NCBI GenBank assembly: GCA_965276785.1
Contig: OZ255629.1
Location: forward strand, 186,001-250,000
Direction of reading: 5' to 3'
DNA: 64,000 nucleotides
Origin: LMUY01 sp965276785
GTDB lineage: Bacteria > Pseudomonadota > Alphaproteobacteria > Acetobacterales > Acetobacteraceae
Part shown: one piece after another, positions 31,442 through 40,119 of the stretch
Layout: each line of letters starts with the position of its first letter
Numbering within the stretch: the first letter of the stretch is position 1
The notes under the pieces: generated by a model
The model's input: only the letters and a program-made list of their open reading frames with translations
Database searches by the model: none
What the model was told of the DNA's origin: nothing
Program-made: the position numbers and the translations under genes

Positions 31442-31873
31442 TTGCGGCTACTAACCGGCTTGATTGTCGATGCCGGCTTGAAGGTGCACCGGGCGCTTGG
31501 GCCAGGTTTGCTTGAATCGGTTTATGAGCAATGCTTGGCTCATGAATTCGCAACGTGAGGCGTTCGGATTCAACGCCAACTGATGCTGCCAGTGATCTAT
31601 GAGGGCCTGCAGATAGATGCAGGCTACCGCATCGACATCCTTATTGAGGGCCAAGTCATTGTTGAAGTCAAATCGGTGGAGGCGCTCTCGCGCCTGCACC
31701 ATGCTCAATTGTTGACCTACTTGAAACTATCCGGCTGCCGCACTGGACTACTGATGAATTTCAATGTCGTGCTCTTCAAGGACGGGCTAAAAACGCCTTC
31801 TCCTCTAATCTCCTCGTCCTCTGTGTTCTCTGTGGTTCCTGTAACTCTGCCACCCGCACCAAGCCAAACGTAG
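31442..31873 (+). pseudogene. GxxExxY-family protein with premature TGA
   Basis: GxxExxY proteins are small PD-(D/E)XK-like proteins named after the motif, here GPGLLESVYEQC. The frame from TTG 31442 (LRLLTGLIVDAGLKVHRALG) is interrupted by TGA at 31556-31558. It then continues in the same frame as GVRIQRQLMLPVIYEGLQID, then AGYRIDILIEGQVIVEVKSV, with the nuclease-like D and E-x-K residues intact, to LMNFNVVLFKDGLK. A CGA-to-TGA change fits the expected arginine. The last codons are encoded by the right repeat arm, giving a non-family tail. Re-initiation at ATG 31583 would lack the GxxExxY motif. Confidence 0.78.
31810..31825 (-). repeat. Right arm of the 16-bp inverted repeat
   Basis: CTCCTCGTCCTCTGTG, the exact inverse of 31388-31403, lies within the 3' end of the GxxExxY frame. 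Together the arms span 438 bp with the gene inside. Confidence 0.8.
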
Positions 31874-31981
31874 GAGCGAGATTTGAGGCCGCTTAACGCA
31901 GCCTGATACAACGGCGTCTCGCGCACCAGGCTCTGCCTGTGGATAATGAGGAAGCGCTTACGCGGGCCGCACTGGTTTCGC

Positions 31982-32239
31982 TCACCGGCAGCCAGCGTTG
32001 TTTGGATTTGCACCGCAACCACCGGCCGTCGCATTGGATGCGGCGCTCTTGCGCACCGGCGCGGTGACGACGGTGCCGCTTTCCGTGTTGCCGCGGGCGG
32101 TGCACTCGCAATAGCCGCCCGGCGGCATGGTCGTGGCGCAGGTCAGGCCGTTCGCCTGGCAAGTGCCGGCGAGCGCCGGGCCAATCGCCAGCGCCGCGTT
32201 GACCGTCAGCGCGCAGGCAAGATACCCTATGAGTCGCAC
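31982..32239 (-). CDS. Small secreted Cys-rich protein, 85 aa
   Basis: An unrecognised protein. GTG 32239 is chosen because GGAGGAAATCAC directly precedes it and it starts a clean signal peptide (RLIGYLACALTVNAALAIGP, cleavage after ALA). The mature part of about 60 residues begins GTCQANGLTCATTMPPGGYC. It contains six cysteines (two near the start, a C-x-C pair and two in GGCGANPNNAGC), suggesting three disulfide bonds in the periplasm. No enzyme motif is visible. It stands alone between the GxxExxY relic and the HNH gene. Confidence 0.55.
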   Translation of the reverse strand: MRLIGYLACALTVNAALAIGPALAGTCQANGLTCATTMPPGGYCECTARGNTESGTVVTAPVRKSAASNATAGGCGANPNNAGCR

Positions 32240-32480
32240 GTGATTTCCTCCGCATTGAAACCGCTGAGGCGAGATGATCACGCCTACGCCAGTATGGCAA
32301 CGTCCTCCGATAGGCGCCTGGCTGAGAACGGCGGCGGGACAATGGACACCTACTTGTCAGGACGGACAACCGTTTTTCTGACCCGGACCATGAACCTGTA
32401 AACTGTCGAGGATAAGCTTTCTTTAGCAATTTGACTTTATAGACAGGAGCGGACGCCCTCAGCCAATTGCTGGAGTTTCG

Positions 32481-33227
32481 ATGAGTCTTCGTTACTGTTT
32501 GCGCGAGCCGATACCTGAGATAGAGTGCGCGGCTCAATGCCTCCAGCGAGCTTTACATGCGCATCTAGTAGGCGAACGGGAGCTCGCAGAAGGTCTCTTC
32601 CGTCAGGCCGATGACAAGGTCGTGCGAGAGTGGCTCGAGTCGGTTTGGGCCAAGGCAACGATTTATAATAAACCATCTGGTTTGATCCAAGGATTTCCTT
32701 GTCTGCCGCAGCATCAACGTTGCCGGCCGCGCCATCCAACCGACCAGACAAAACGTCGTGTTCACGAACGAGATGGGTTTTACTGTCGCTTCTGCCGGAT
32801 ACCGGTGATACGTGGCAGTGTCAGGACAGCGATCTGTTCCGAATACCCGGACGTCGTCAGATGGGGATCGACTAACGCCACGCAACATGCGGCATTTCAA
32901 TGCATGTGGGCGCAGTATGATCACATATTGCCGCACGCTCGTGGGGGAAGCAGCGACATTGAGAATCTCTATCTAACATGTGCGGCGTGCAATTACGGCC
33001 GGGGCAACTATCTGCTGGAGGAGTTCGGCTTATCCCATCCCTCCGTGCGAGACCCTCGGCGTGGAGATTGGGAAGGTCTTGAAGGCTTTGTTGACCCGGA
33101 TAAATCGCGGGACCAGTTGGTGTGCGATAGTGACACAACACTGGCTGCTTCCCAGTCAGCCAAGCCCTTTCCATCGAAGCCGCACTTTTCGCACAGCGGC
33201 TTTGCTGCTACGCCGAGCCATGAGTAG
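32481..33227 (+). CDS. HNH endonuclease family protein
   Basis: A 248-residue protein with a C-terminal-half HNH domain. The zinc-binding pairs are CRFCRIPV (near residue 99) and CAACNYG (near residue 172), and the active segment is YDHILPHARGGSSDIENLYL, with D-H, N and a later N in the canonical order. HNH domains cut or nick DNA. The N-terminal 90 residues have no recognised domain. ATG 32481 follows TGGAG. GC content is below that of the neighbours, which suggests horizontal transfer. The last 25 codons run up to the transglutaminase gene without overlap. Confidence 0.8.
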   Translation: MSLRYCLREPIPEIECAAQCLQRALHAHLVGERELAEGLFRQADDKVVREWLESVWAKATIYNKPSGLIQGFPCLPQHQRCRPRHPTDQTKRRVHERDGFYCRFCRIPVIRGSVRTAICSEYPDVVRWGSTNATQHAAFQCMWAQYDHILPHARGGSSDIENLYLTCAACNYGRGNYLLEEFGLSHPSVRDPRRGDWEGLEGFVDPDKSRDQLVCDSDTTLAASQSAKPFPSKPHFSHSGFAATPSHE

Positions 33228-33264
33228 CGAAGCCGTGGGCTTCAGAAGCGCTGGGGATCGCGCA

Positions 33265-34110
33265 ATGGACTTCACCATCGGCTGCACCCTGTCCTACTCG
33301 GTCTCCACCCTCACGCCCTTCGTCTTCAACCTCGAAGCAGGCCAATTTCCCCGCCAGCGCGTCCGCTCGGAGCGGCTGACCACCACGCCAGCGCTCGGCG
33401 AACCGGACCGCTTTCTCCAGCCGGAAAGCAGCAACCGCATCCTGCGCTACCTCGTGCCACCGGGCGAGTTCCGCATCGAGTATGAGGCCGAGATCGCGCT
33501 CGACCCGCTGATGATCGACCCGACGGAGGTGACGGAGATTGCCGCCGGGTCGCTGCCACTGGACGTGCTGACCTACCTCAACGCCAGTCGCTACTGCCAA
33601 TCTGACCGGCTGAGCCGGTTCGCCAATAGGCAGTTCGGCCGCGAGCCCGCCGGGCACCAGCGGGTGACCGCCATCTGCAACTGGATCCGCGACAACGTGG
33701 ACTACCAAGCCGGCACGTCCGACGCGTTAACCAGCGCCTACGACACACTCGGCGACCGCGCCGGCGTGTGCCGGGACTTTGCCCATTTGGCCATCGCGCT
33801 GTGCCGTGCGGTGGGTGTGCCGGCGCGCTACATCAGCGCCTATGCCTGGCAGTTGCAGCCGCCCGATTTCCATGCCGTGTTCGAGGCCTACCTGCACGGG
33901 CCCGGCGGCGGCGCGTGGTACCTGTTCGATCCCACCCGCATGGCGGCACTCGACGGGCTGGTGCGCATCGGCGCCGGGCGGGACGCGGCGGACGTTGCGT
34001 TCTGCTCCATCTACGGCAGCGCGCAGGCCCAGCCGCCTTCGGTTTGGATCAAGGGGCCGCCGCCCGCGCCCGTGCGCACCACGCTGGCCGTGAGCACCCA
34101 GGCACCCTAA
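33265..34110 (+). CDS. Transglutaminase-like cysteine protease family protein
   Basis: A 281-residue transglutaminase-core protein. The N-terminal beta-rich domain (TIGCTLSYSVSTLTPFVFNL) is followed by the catalytic core. The nucleophile is in DRAGVCRDFAHLAIALCRAV (Cys near residue 171), the histidine in PDFHAVFEAYLHG and the aspartate in WYLFDPTRMA. Such proteins are often found beside alpha-E/circularly permuted ATP-grasp genes in peptide-modifying clusters, but none is here. ATG 33265 gives the family start MDFTIGCTL. Its stop directly abuts the TTG start of the next gene. Confidence 0.85.
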   Translation: MDFTIGCTLSYSVSTLTPFVFNLEAGQFPRQRVRSERLTTTPALGEPDRFLQPESSNRILRYLVPPGEFRIEYEAEIALDPLMIDPTEVTEIAAGSLPLDVLTYLNASRYCQSDRLSRFANRQFGREPAGHQRVTAICNWIRDNVDYQAGTSDALTSAYDTLGDRAGVCRDFAHLAIALCRAVGVPARYISAYAWQLQPPDFHAVFEAYLHGPGGGAWYLFDPTRMAALDGLVRIGAGRDAADVAFCSIYGSAQAQPPSVWIKGPPPAPVRTTLAVSTQAP

Positions 34111-35283
34111 TTGAACGCAACATCGCGTTGGTTGCCGGTGCTGCTCGGGTTTCTGACGGCGGTCGGGCCGTTATCGACCGACATGTACCTCCCGGCTTTC
34201 CCGGCCATTGAAGCCGATTTAGGGCTGCAGCAGGGCACCGCGCAGATCACCTTGGCGAGTTGGTTCGCCGGGCTCGCTGTGGGGCAGATTATGCAGGGCA
34301 CGCTTGCCGACCGGTTCGGCCGCCGCGCGCCGTTGCTCGCCGGACTGGTGCTCTACACGGTGGCCAGCGTCGGCTGTGCGCTCTCGCCAAATCTGACCAG
34401 CCTCACGCTGATGCGCGCGCTCGCGGCATTCGGCGGCTCGGCCAGCACCGTGCTGCCCCGCGCCGTGGTGCGGGACTTGGCGGATGGCAACGCTGCGGCT
34501 CGGCTGATCTCGCAACTCATGCTGGTGATGGGAGTGGCGCCGATCCTGGCGCCCACCCTCGGCGGCGCCTTGCTTACCGTGTTCACTTGGCACGCGATCT
34601 TCTGGGTCGCGGCCGGTCATGGCGCCTTGTCAATGCTGCTGGTGTGGTGGCTGCTGCCGGAGACGCTGCCGAGCGAGCGCCGGGTCCGGCTCGGGCCGGC
34701 GGCACTGCTATGGCGCTACCTCAACATCCTACAGGAGCGTGGATTCCTGCTGAACATGGGCATCGGTGCCTGCGCCATGTTCGCTCTGTTTGCCTATATC
34801 AGCGGCTCGCCGCCGGTCTATCTGGTCCGCTACGGGCTTTCGCCGCCGCAATATGGCGTGCTGTATGGGCTGTGCGCCGCCGGGTTCATCCTCGGCTCGC
34901 AGGTGAACCCGAGGTTGGTGCTACGCTTCGGCCTGCTGGCGGTGTCGCGATGGGCGTTGCGGGTGGGCGCAGCAGGCGTGGCAGTGCTGGCGGCAGTGTC
35001 GTTCGCCGGGCGTTTCGGCCTGATCGGGCTGGTGGCGCCGATCGTGGTGATCATGACCAGCTTCGGCCTCATCCTGCCCAACACCACGGTCGGCGCCCTG
35101 TCCCGCCACGGTGCCCATGCTGGCAGCGCCTCGGCTCTGATGGGCACGCTACAGTTCCTGCTGGCGGCGGTGAGCGGCTCGGCCATGGGCTGGCTGACCG
35201 ATGGGACGGCGCGGCCGATGGCGGCCCTCATGCTGCTGGGCGTGGGCGGTGCGCTGCTGCTCGACCTCGGCCGGCGCGGTTGA
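34111..35283 (+). CDS. Bcr/CflA-type MFS drug exporter
   Basis: A 390-residue, 12-helix major facilitator of the DHA1 Bcr/CflA group. The helix-1 motif PLSTDMYLPAFPAIEADLG is typical of Bcr and EmrD-like exporters, motif A is LADRFGRRAPLLAG between helices 2 and 3, and motif C-like sequence is LVMGVAPILAPTLGG. It likely exports small hydrophobic drugs or metabolites by proton antiport. TTG 34111 is the only good start and sits immediately after the previous stop. Its end overlaps the TTG of the pseudouridine synthase gene by 4 bp, so the three genes may be one transcript. Confidence 0.87.
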   Translation: MNATSRWLPVLLGFLTAVGPLSTDMYLPAFPAIEADLGLQQGTAQITLASWFAGLAVGQIMQGTLADRFGRRAPLLAGLVLYTVASVGCALSPNLTSLTLMRALAAFGGSASTVLPRAVVRDLADGNAAARLISQLMLVMGVAPILAPTLGGALLTVFTWHAIFWVAAGHGALSMLLVWWLLPETLPSERRVRLGPAALLWRYLNILQERGFLLNMGIGACAMFALFAYISGSPPVYLVRYGLSPPQYGVLYGLCAAGFILGSQVNPRLVLRFGLLAVSRWALRVGAAGVAVLAAVSFAGRFGLIGLVAPIVVIMTSFGLILPNTTVGALSRHGAHAGSASALMGTLQFLLAAVSGSAMGWLTDGTARPMAALMLLGVGGALLLDLGRRG

Positions 35284-35951
35284 CCGGAAGCCTCCCAGGC
35301 GCTGTGCCCATCCTTCATCAGGACCGACGCTTTGTCGTGCTGAACAAGCCGGCCGGGCTGCCCGTGCATGCAGGTCCGCGCGGCGGCCCCAGCGTGGAGG
35401 ATTGGTTCCCGTTGCTGTCCCGCCGCCGCGATGGCCCTTGGCTGGCGCACCGACTGGACGCCGATACTGCCGGCTGCCTGGTGGTGGCGCTGCGCCGTGC
35501 GGCCTTGCTGGCGGCGCAGCAGGCGTTTGCGGCTGGCCGGGTCGACAAAACCTATTGGGCGATCGTGCGCGGCCAACCGAGCGCCCTGGCCGGCTGCGTG
35601 GAGCTGCCGCTGGCCAAGCGCAACCATCACACCGGCTGGCGAATGGTGCCCGACTCGGCTGGCGCCGCCGCGGCCACGGCTTGGCGCCTTCGCGGCGTGG
35701 CGGAGGGGCTGAGCTGGTTGGAACTCCATCCTCTCACCGGCCGCACCCACCAGGTCCGCGCGCATTGTGCGGCACTTGGCTGCCCGGTGCTTGGAGACTG
35801 GGTGTATGGCGGCGGGGAGGGGCCGCTCCAGCTGCTGGCGCGCGCCATCGAGCTACCACTGGTGCCACCGCTTGCCGCCACCGCGCCAATCCCGCCGCAC
35901 ATGGAGCACCGGCTGCGGCAATGCAGTGGAACGCCCGAGCATGCCGACTGA
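35280..35951 (+). CDS. RluA-family pseudouridine synthase
   Basis: A 223-residue catalytic-domain-only RNA pseudouridine synthase. The signature AHRLDADTAGCLVVALR holds the catalytic aspartate (HRLD), with LNKPAGLPVHAGPRGG before it and LHPLTGRTHQVRAHCAALGC, then PVLGDWVYGG, after it. The lack of an S4 domain and the short length resemble RluA/TruC-like enzymes, so the target (rRNA or tRNA) is uncertain. TTG 35280 overlaps the exporter stop; GTG 35304 would also give a reasonable protein. Confidence 0.87.
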   Translation: MTGSLPGAVPILHQDRRFVVLNKPAGLPVHAGPRGGPSVEDWFPLLSRRRDGPWLAHRLDADTAGCLVVALRRAALLAAQQAFAAGRVDKTYWAIVRGQPSALAGCVELPLAKRNHHTGWRMVPDSAGAAAATAWRLRGVAEGLSWLELHPLTGRTHQVRAHCAALGCPVLGDWVYGGGEGPLQLLARAIELPLVPPLAATAPIPPHMEHRLRQCSGTPEHAD

Positions 35952-36053
35952 CACGCCCCTGTCGTCACCATTCTTTGTCAAGCGGCACGTCATAAGTTTT
36001 TGACGCCAGCATAACGGCCGGCCCAAGCTAGCTCGCCGAATCAGGGGAGTGAG

Positions 36054-37298
36054 ATGGAAACGCTGCTCGACCTCGTACTCAAACGGTTTATCCAACGCGG
36101 CCGCCTGTCGGTGCGGTATCCTAGCGGCCGCTTCGTGACCTACGCCGGCCCGCAGGATGGGCCTGCCGCTGGGGTGGAATTCCGTACTCCACGATGCGTG
36201 CGCCGATTGATCACCGACCCGGCGCTCTCGGTCGGTGAGAGCTACATGGATGGTGAGTTGCTGCCGCTGGGCGGCACGATCTATGACGTGCTCGATGTGC
36301 TGATCGATAACCAGTGTTCGGGCGGCCCGCATCCCGGCCTGGGCGTTCTCGGCGCCGCGCGGCGAGCGTTGCGGCCGCTGGCGCAATGGAACCCGGCCGG
36401 CCGTGCCCGCCGCAACGTGGCGCAGCACTACGACATCGGCGACCGGCTGTATGCTTTGTTCCTGGACGCCGACTGGCAATATTCCTGCGCCTACTTCCGC
36501 ACCGGGTCCGAGACGCTGGAGCAGGCTCAGGTTGCCAAGAAACGCCACATCGCGGCCAAGCTGCTGCTGGACCGGCCAGATTTGCGCGTGCTGGACATTG
36601 GCTGCGGCTGGGGCGGCATGGCGCTCACCCTGGCGCGCGACTACGGGGCGCGGGTGCTCGGCATCACGCTTAGCAGTGAACAGCTTGCCCGCGCCCGCAT
36701 CCGCGCCGCCGAGGCTGGGCTGGAAGACCGGGTCCAGTTCGAACTGCTGGATTACCGCGACCCCATGGTGCCGGGCCCGTTCGACCGCATCGTGTCGGTC
36801 GGCATGTTCGAGCATGTCGGGGTGAACCACTACCGGACGTTCTTCCAGCGCATGCGCACCCTGCTGGCATCGGACGGCGTGGCGCTGCTGCACGCCATCG
36901 GCCGCAGTGATGGGCCGGGCGAGACCAACCCCTGGCTGCGCCGCTACATCTTTCCGGGAGGCTACTCGCCGGCCCTGTCGGAGGTGTTCGCCGCGGTGGA
37001 ACCCAGCGGCCTGGTGGCGACCGACGTGGAAATCCTGCGCCTGCACTATGCCGAGACGCTGCGGCATTGGCGCCGCCGGTTCGCTGCCCGCCGCGCCGAC
37101 GCGGCACTCCTCTACGATGAGCGGCTGTGCCGAATGTTTGAGATGTATTTGGCAGGCTGCGAGCTCGCCTTCCGTCGCGGCGGCCAGATGGTCTGGCAGT
37201 TGCAGGTGGCGCAAAGCGTCGACGGCAGTCCGATCACCCGGGATTACATCGCCGCTGCGGAAGCGATCTCGGTGCGGTCCCGGGAAGATGCGGATTAG
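36054..37298 (+). CDS. cfa: Cyclopropane-fatty-acyl-phospholipid synthase
   Basis: A 414-residue Cfa/Mycolic acid cyclopropane synthase family enzyme that adds a SAM-derived methylene to unsaturated membrane acyl chains. The N-terminal domain is followed by NVAQHYDIGDRLYALFLDAD, the SAM loop VLDIGCGWGGMALTLARDYG near residue 180, and VSVGMFEHVGVNHYRTFFQR near residue 250, all standard. Length is close to that of known enzymes. ATG 36054 follows GGGGAGTGAG. It stands alone in a 100-bp upstream gap with no neighbours in the same pathway. Confidence 0.92.
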   Translation: METLLDLVLKRFIQRGRLSVRYPSGRFVTYAGPQDGPAAGVEFRTPRCVRRLITDPALSVGESYMDGELLPLGGTIYDVLDVLIDNQCSGGPHPGLGVLGAARRALRPLAQWNPAGRARRNVAQHYDIGDRLYALFLDADWQYSCAYFRTGSETLEQAQVAKKRHIAAKLLLDRPDLRVLDIGCGWGGMALTLARDYGARVLGITLSSEQLARARIRAAEAGLEDRVQFELLDYRDPMVPGPFDRIVSVGMFEHVGVNHYRTFFQRMRTLLASDGVALLHAIGRSDGPGETNPWLRRYIFPGGYSPALSEVFAAVEPSGLVATDVEILRLHYAETLRHWRRRFAARRADAALLYDERLCRMFEMYLAGCELAFRRGGQMVWQLQVAQSVDGSPITRDYIAAAEAISVRSREDAD

Positions 37299-37339
37299 CG
37301 CCGCCCTGCTGTCCTGCGAACTTGCGACATCGAGGGGTC

Positions 37340-37432
37340 GTCACTCCCGGCTACAAGCTGCCGCAGTGGCACGAGGCGATCAAGGTTGCGAATTCACGGG
37401 ACTCGGTCAAGGTGCTGATGAAGTCGGCGTAG
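37340..37432 (+). pseudogene. C-terminal relic of a zinc-binding dehydrogenase
   Basis: Thirty codons ending in TAG read VTPGYKLPQWHEAIKVANSR, then DSVKVLMKSA, like the last helix and strand of medium-chain dehydrogenases. No body of the enzyme is present upstream, where cfa ends at 37298. A gene remnant rather than a functional peptide. Confidence 0.45.
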
Positions 37433-37471
37433 CGACCAATCCTAGCCGACATGCTTCACAGAGGACGGGCG

Positions 37472-38113
37472 ATGCTGACAATCCACCATCTGGGGCACTC
37501 GCAGTCTGAGCGGATCATCTGGCTCTGCGAGGAGTTGGAGATCGCTTATGAACTCAAGCGCTACGAGCGGGATCCCGTGACAATCCTGTCGCCTCCTGCG
37601 TTGAAGGCGCTGCATCCGCTCGGCGCGGCACCGGTGATCCAGGATGATGGGCTTCTGTTGGCGGAGTCCGCTGCGATCACCGAATACATCATCGTCAAGC
37701 ACGGAGGCGGCCGTCTGCGGCTGGGGCCAGATCACCCCGATTTTGCATCCTATCTTTATTGGTTCCACTTTGCCAACGGCAACCTTCAGCCGGTCATTGG
37801 GAGATTGATGATGGTGCGCAGGGCGAAGCTGGCGCCGGACCATCCTATTCAGATCGCGGTGCAGGATCGGCTAGACCGGGTGATGGCCTTGGTGGAGGCG
37901 CGTCTGGCCGAGGCGCTTTATTTAGCAGGCGAGGAGTTCACGGCGGCGGACATTATGAGCGTGTTCTCGCTGACCACGATGCGGCTGTTCCAACCGATGA
38001 ACCTTCAGCCTTATCCCAGTATCCTGGCTTATTTGCAGCGGATCGGTGCGCGCCCAGCCTACCGCCGCGCGATGGCAGCGGGCGACCCGGACCTCACGCC
38101 GATGCTGACCTGA
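37472..38113 (+). CDS. Glutathione S-transferase family protein
   Basis: A 213-residue GST. The N-terminal thioredoxin-like domain (LTIHHLGHSQSERIIWLCEE, with the cis-Pro segment GAAPVIQDDGLLLAESAAIT) is followed by the helical domain with LYLAGEEFTAADIMSVFSLT near residue 150, the N-capping box of GST folding. ATG 37472 is preferred over 37451, which would add seven residues before the strand. GSTs conjugate glutathione to electrophiles; the exact class is not evident. No operon partners. The 194 bp after it before the dehydrogenase on the other strand show nothing notable. Confidence 0.88.
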   Translation: MLTIHHLGHSQSERIIWLCEELEIAYELKRYERDPVTILSPPALKALHPLGAAPVIQDDGLLLAESAAITEYIIVKHGGGRLRLGPDHPDFASYLYWFHFANGNLQPVIGRLMMVRRAKLAPDHPIQIAVQDRLDRVMALVEARLAEALYLAGEEFTAADIMSVFSLTTMRLFQPMNLQPYPSILAYLQRIGARPAYRRAMAAGDPDLTPMLT

Positions 38114-38307
38114 TTGTCGGTAACAAGCTTTAGGCCGGCCGCATGGCCCCTTTGGGCGATCACCTAAACGGACCCGCGCGGCGAGCTGGATGCCCAGGCA
38201 GCGGTCAATGCTGGAAAGAGTCTTGGTCCAACTTTAGGGCAACAAGCTCCACGATGATCCGCCGGTTTGAGATCGGCTCCGGACCGTTTACGTTCCCACC
38301 TGCGGCA

Positions 38308-39321
38308 TCACGACCGGAAATCCTCCAGCACAGTCTTCCCGCGGGTCTTGCCGGTTTCCACCGCCGCATGCGCCCGGATCAGGTTCGCCGCGTTGATCGG
38401 CGATAGCCGCTCCGTGACCGTGCTGCGCAACTCACCACTGTCGACCAAACGCGACACCTCGCTCAACAGCACGCCCTGCTCGCCCATGTCGGGAGTGCCG
38501 AACACCGGCCGGGCAAACATGTACTCCCAATGGATCGAGGCCCCCTTGGCTTTGAACAGGCCAGCATTGGCCAGCTCGTCAATCACGCCCAGCCGGCCCT
38601 GTGGCGCGATCAAGCCCGCTATCTCGGCGGCGTGCCGGTCGGTTTGAGTGGTGGAAAACACGAAACCAGGTGCGCCGAGCTCAAGGCCGGCCACTTGGGC
38701 GGCAAGCGGTCGGCTATGGTCGATCACGTGATGTGCGCCCATCTCCAGCGCCCAGGCCCGGGTCTCTGGACGGGAGGCAGTGGCGATGATGGTGAGATCG
38801 GTCAGCCGTCGGGCCAATTGCACCGCGATGGAACCAACCCCTCCCGCGCCGCCAATAATTAAGATCGCCCGGGCCGCTCCCGGCACCGGGCGGCGCACGT
38901 CCAGCCGGTCGAACAAGCACTCCCAGGCGGTGATGGCAGTGAGCGGCAGCGCCGCAGCGGCGCCCCAATCGAGCGAGCGTGGCTTGGCGCCGACAATGCG
39001 CTCGTCTACCAGATGAAACTCGCTGTTGGCGCCGAGCCGCGCGATCGACCCGGCGTAGAACACGGCCTCCCCAGGCGAAAACAGCATCACTTCGGGGCCG
39101 GCGGCCACCACCACGCCGGCGGCGTCATAGCCGATCACCTTGGCGGCGCCGGGCTCAGGCGCTGCGCTGGCGCGGAGCTTGGTGTCCACCGGGTTGACCG
39201 AAATCGCCTTCACCTCCACCAGCAGGTCCCGGCCGGTCGCCACCGGAGTGGGCAGATCGAGATCCACCAGCGCGTCCGGCCGGTCAATGGAGCCCGGTTG
39301 AAAGTAGCCGATGGCTTTCAT
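38308..39321 (-). CDS. Zinc-type alcohol dehydrogenase-like/quinone reductase family protein
   Basis: A 337-residue medium-chain reductase of the quinone-oxidoreductase-like branch. KAIGYFQPGSIDRPDALVDL starts the protein, SVNPVDTKLRASAAPEPGAA and VIGYDAAGVVVAAGPEV form the GroES-like part, and the cofactor loop is ILIIGGAGGVGSIAVQLARR near residue 155. No zinc ligands are seen. ATG 39321 follows AGGAGCGATCCC. It is divergent from ispD. The role is general NADPH-dependent reduction. Confidence 0.87.
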   Translation of the reverse strand: MKAIGYFQPGSIDRPDALVDLDLPTPVATGRDLLVEVKAISVNPVDTKLRASAAPEPGAAKVIGYDAAGVVVAAGPEVMLFSPGEAVFYAGSIARLGANSEFHLVDERIVGAKPRSLDWGAAAALPLTAITAWECLFDRLDVRRPVPGAARAILIIGGAGGVGSIAVQLARRLTDLTIIATASRPETRAWALEMGAHHVIDHSRPLAAQVAGLELGAPGFVFSTTQTDRHAAEIAGLIAPQGRLGVIDELANAGLFKAKGASIHWEYMFARPVFGTPDMGEQGVLLSEVSRLVDSGELRSTVTERLSPINAANLIRAHAAVETGKTRGKTVLEDFRS

Positions 39322-39428
39322 GCGGGATCGCTCCTGGTTGCAGCGCCCGCTATTTGGGTGGCTTTGCGGCCCGGCGCAAATGGTTGCGCGCCATTGACAG
39401 CAGCGGCCCGGCTGGCGAAACGGCACAC

Positions 39429-40118
39429 ATGAATGCAGCCCTCATCGTTGCGGCGGGGCGTGGCCACCGCATGGGCGGCCCAATTCCCAAGCAATACCGC
39501 GACCTCGACGGCACGCCAATCCTGCGCCACACGCTGGCTGCTTTTCTCCGCCACAGCGAGATTGGCCACATCCGCGTGGTGATCCATGCAGACGACCGCG
39601 AGTTGTATGATCGGGCGGTCCAGGGCTTGAACATTCCGCCGCCAGTGATGGGCGGAGCGACCCGGCAGCAATCGGTGCGGCTCGGGCTGGAATGCATCGC
39701 CGAATTGCACCCGGGCAAGGTCATCATCCACGACGGGGTGCGCCCATTCGTGGATCAGGCGTCCATCTCGACCGTGCTGGCAGCGCTGGACCATGCGTCC
39801 GCCGTGATCACCGGCCTACCGGTAGTGGATACACTGAAGCGTGCGCCGGGCGGAGTGGTGAGCGCCACGGTGGACCGAGCCGACATATGGCGGGCACAAA
39901 CTCCGCAAGGCTTCCAGTTCGACCGCATCCTTGCCGCGCACCAGAAGCTGCGCAACTCGTCCGACCTGACCGACGACTCCTCGGTGGCCGAACGCGACGC
40001 CATGCAGGTGGCGGTGACGCTTGGCAGTGAGGACAACATCAAGATCACCACCGAGCGGGATTTGGAGCGTGCCGAGCTCATTCTCGCCCGCGGCCGGTAT
40101 CAATTCCCGTTGGGCTAG
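39429..40118 (+). CDS. ispD: 2-C-methyl-D-erythritol 4-phosphate cytidylyltransferase
   Basis: A 229-residue IspD of the MEP isoprenoid pathway, making CDP-ME. The nucleotide-binding start is ALIVAAGRGHRMGGPIPKQY; IHDGVRPFVDQASISTVLAA, then WRAQTPQGFQFDRILAAHQK, and NIKITTERDLERAE near the end are canonical. Many alphaproteobacteria have a bifunctional IspDF; this protein is IspD only, as no IspF domain follows. Supply of isoprenoid precursors connects with the hopanoid cluster in the same window. It ends 1 bp from the convergent rfbD stop. An ATG-like start further upstream is not supported. Confidence 0.93.
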   Translation: MNAALIVAAGRGHRMGGPIPKQYRDLDGTPILRHTLAAFLRHSEIGHIRVVIHADDRELYDRAVQGLNIPPPVMGGATRQQSVRLGLECIAELHPGKVIIHDGVRPFVDQASISTVLAALDHASAVITGLPVVDTLKRAPGGVVSATVDRADIWRAQTPQGFQFDRILAAHQKLRNSSDLTDDSSVAERDAMQVAVTLGSEDNIKITTERDLERAELILARGRYQFPLG

Positions 40119-40119
40119 G

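Noticed and set aside
34260..35951. 563-codon frame that appears to fuse an unknown protein with the pseudouridine synthase
   Set aside because: The first part is an out-of-frame shadow of the MFS gene; the synthase begins at about 35280.
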